A model generated the notes under the pieces. The model saw nothing but the letters and a program-made list of their open reading frames with translations, was not told the DNA's origin and did no database searches. The translations under genes and the position numbers were made by a program. From positions 17,402 through 81,401 of the forward strand of contig JALKBU010000110.1 of NCBI GenBank assembly GCA_023091735.1: DNA of 64,000 nucleotides, read 5' to 3'. This document shows, one piece after another, positions 63,396 to 64,000 of this stretch. The stretch is from Trichomonas tenax (taxonomy: Eukaryota > Parabasalia > Trichomonadida > Trichomonadidae). Each line of letters opens with the position of its first letter. The first letter of the stretch is position 1.

Positions 63396-63475
63396 ATGGG
63401 CCCATCCCGCTGAGCAAGCTCAGCTTCGGGCTAGGATAAATGAGCCCATCCCACTCCATGGGTCGGTCTTATTCT
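63396..63475. other. GC-rich structured stretch beside the polymerase remnant
   Basis: GCTGAGC at 63409-63415 and GCTCAGC at 63418-63424 form a perfect 7-bp hairpin. CCCAT at 63445-63449 and ATGGG at 63458-63462 form another. GGGCCCATCCC and GAGCCCATCCC are near-direct repeats 42 bases apart. The GC content is far above all surroundings. On the minus strand it is in frame with the polymerase piece (EWDGLIYPSPKLSLLSGMGP), so it may be an inserted repeat that created a fusion. Confidence 0.5.
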
Positions 63476-63525
63476 TCTTAACCTGATGATATAACGGATT
63501 TTTATCATTTGTGGATTAAGTAATA

Positions 63526-63575
63526 AGATGTTCGCATTCACCGTGACTTCGCCACGGCTCTGCGAACATCTTTTT
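63526..63575. other. strong two-part hairpin followed by T run
   Basis: AGATGTTCGCA (63526-63536) pairs perfectly with TGCGAACATCT (63561-63571). Inside it CCGTG (63541-63545) pairs with CACGG (63553-63557), leaving a 7-base loop and internal loops TTCA and CTC. Five T follow from 63571. It has the look of a structured RNA end, a Pol III-type terminator context or a transposable-element end. Confidence 0.5.
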
Positions 63576-63699
63576 ATATTATATTTACGACAGAGTTAGT
63601 TTTACAAGTTAGGTCCCCCCATATAGAAAATAAATTTTTGAATTACTTACAAAATTAACGTTAATTTTATTTTGAAATTCCTGACTTTATAAAATCTAG

Positions 63700-63920
63700 T
63701 CAGTTTTTAAAATAATTTATGACTAACTAACTAAAAAAAGAAAGCGAAAAGAAATGAGGGTAAGGAAATTTTGAAAAAATAATTTTAATGGTTATGAGAG
63801 AAAATTTATTCAGTTTTAAAAATAATTTATGACTAACTAACTAACTAAAAAAAGAAAGCGAAAAGAAATGAGTGTAAGGAAATTTTGAAAAATAATTTTA
63901 GTGGTTATGAGAGAAAATTT
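63700..63920 (+). repeat. tandem repeat, two copies of about 110 bp
   Basis: The unit starting TCAGTTTTTAAAATAATTT at 63700 is repeated from 63810 with a few differences, including one extra CTAA in ACTAACTAACTAA. A partial third copy appears near 63960 (AAATTTGAAAAATAATTTTA). It adjoins the Maverick remnant and may be its long terminal region or an independent satellite. Confidence 0.8.
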
Positions 63921-64000
63921 GATGTTTTACGTTATTTTATAAGTCAAGATTAGGATTTATGAGTTCAGAAATTTGAAAAATAATTTTAACATGAACTTAT

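Noticed and set aside
1..64000. CRISPR arrays, bacterial operons or phage
   Set aside because: No short regularly spaced repeats, no Shine-Dalgarno-led gene strings; gene content is eukaryotic.

Overview
The window looks like nuclear DNA from a parabasalid protist (a trichomonad of the Trichomonas/Tritrichomonas kind; I cannot name the species). The DNA is very AT-rich, genes are uninterrupted single exons with mostly TAA stops, and the gene content is eukaryotic: eIF3i, ribosomal protein L27a, SYF1, Tudor-SN and cofilin. It also carries families typical of trichomonad genomes: BspA-like leucine-rich surface proteins, large numbers of ankyrin-repeat genes and Maverick-type DNA polymerase B. 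Several genes start a few bases after a TCA-type initiator, as known for trichomonads. The initiator is often accompanied here by a recurring GTCATGTAAA element.

Layout. 1-4.5 kb is mostly gene-free, with a NAPE-PLD-like hydrolase on the minus strand. 4.5-11.7 kb is one giant gene split by a frameshift. 12.2-18.5 kb is a graveyard of decayed ankyrin genes with an intact PROPPIN autophagy gene inside it and a MITE-like element. 18.8-19.7 kb is a nearly perfect 250-bp inverted repeat, just ahead of a codon-biased 1012-residue coiled-coil gene. 24-32 kb holds a small membrane protein, a PQ-loop transporter, a CTNNBL1 homologue and a low-complexity SATQT-motif protein. 32.3-35.6 kb is a transposon-damaged zone: cofilin without an ATG, a DDE transposase remnant, a reverse transcriptase remnant and a 79-bp duplicated segment.

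35.8-43.9 kb is a dense block: SYF1, a WASH-like actin regulator, a zinc-knuckle protein, eIF3i and an unrecognised coiled-coil protein. 44-46 kb is a broken BspA-like gene. 46.9-50.7 kb has a Nup35/53-like nucleoporin, ribosomal protein L27a and a pseudokinase. 51.6-55.1 kb has a broken GT61-type glycosyltransferase and Tudor-SN. 55.5-62.2 kb has an ankyrin relic, a coiled-coil protein, an AMP-forming acetyl-CoA synthetase and a divergent DHHC-type acyltransferase. The right end (62.6-64 kb) is an internally deleted Maverick polymerase flanked by GC-rich hairpins and a tandem repeat.

There are no operons: genes sit on both strands as separate units. Functional themes that recur are mRNA processing (CTNNBL1, SYF1), actin control (cofilin, WASH-like) and membrane traffic or lipid handling (PROPPIN, PQ-loop, NAPE-PLD-like, DHHC). 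All calls are from reading motifs by eye; no database search was possible.
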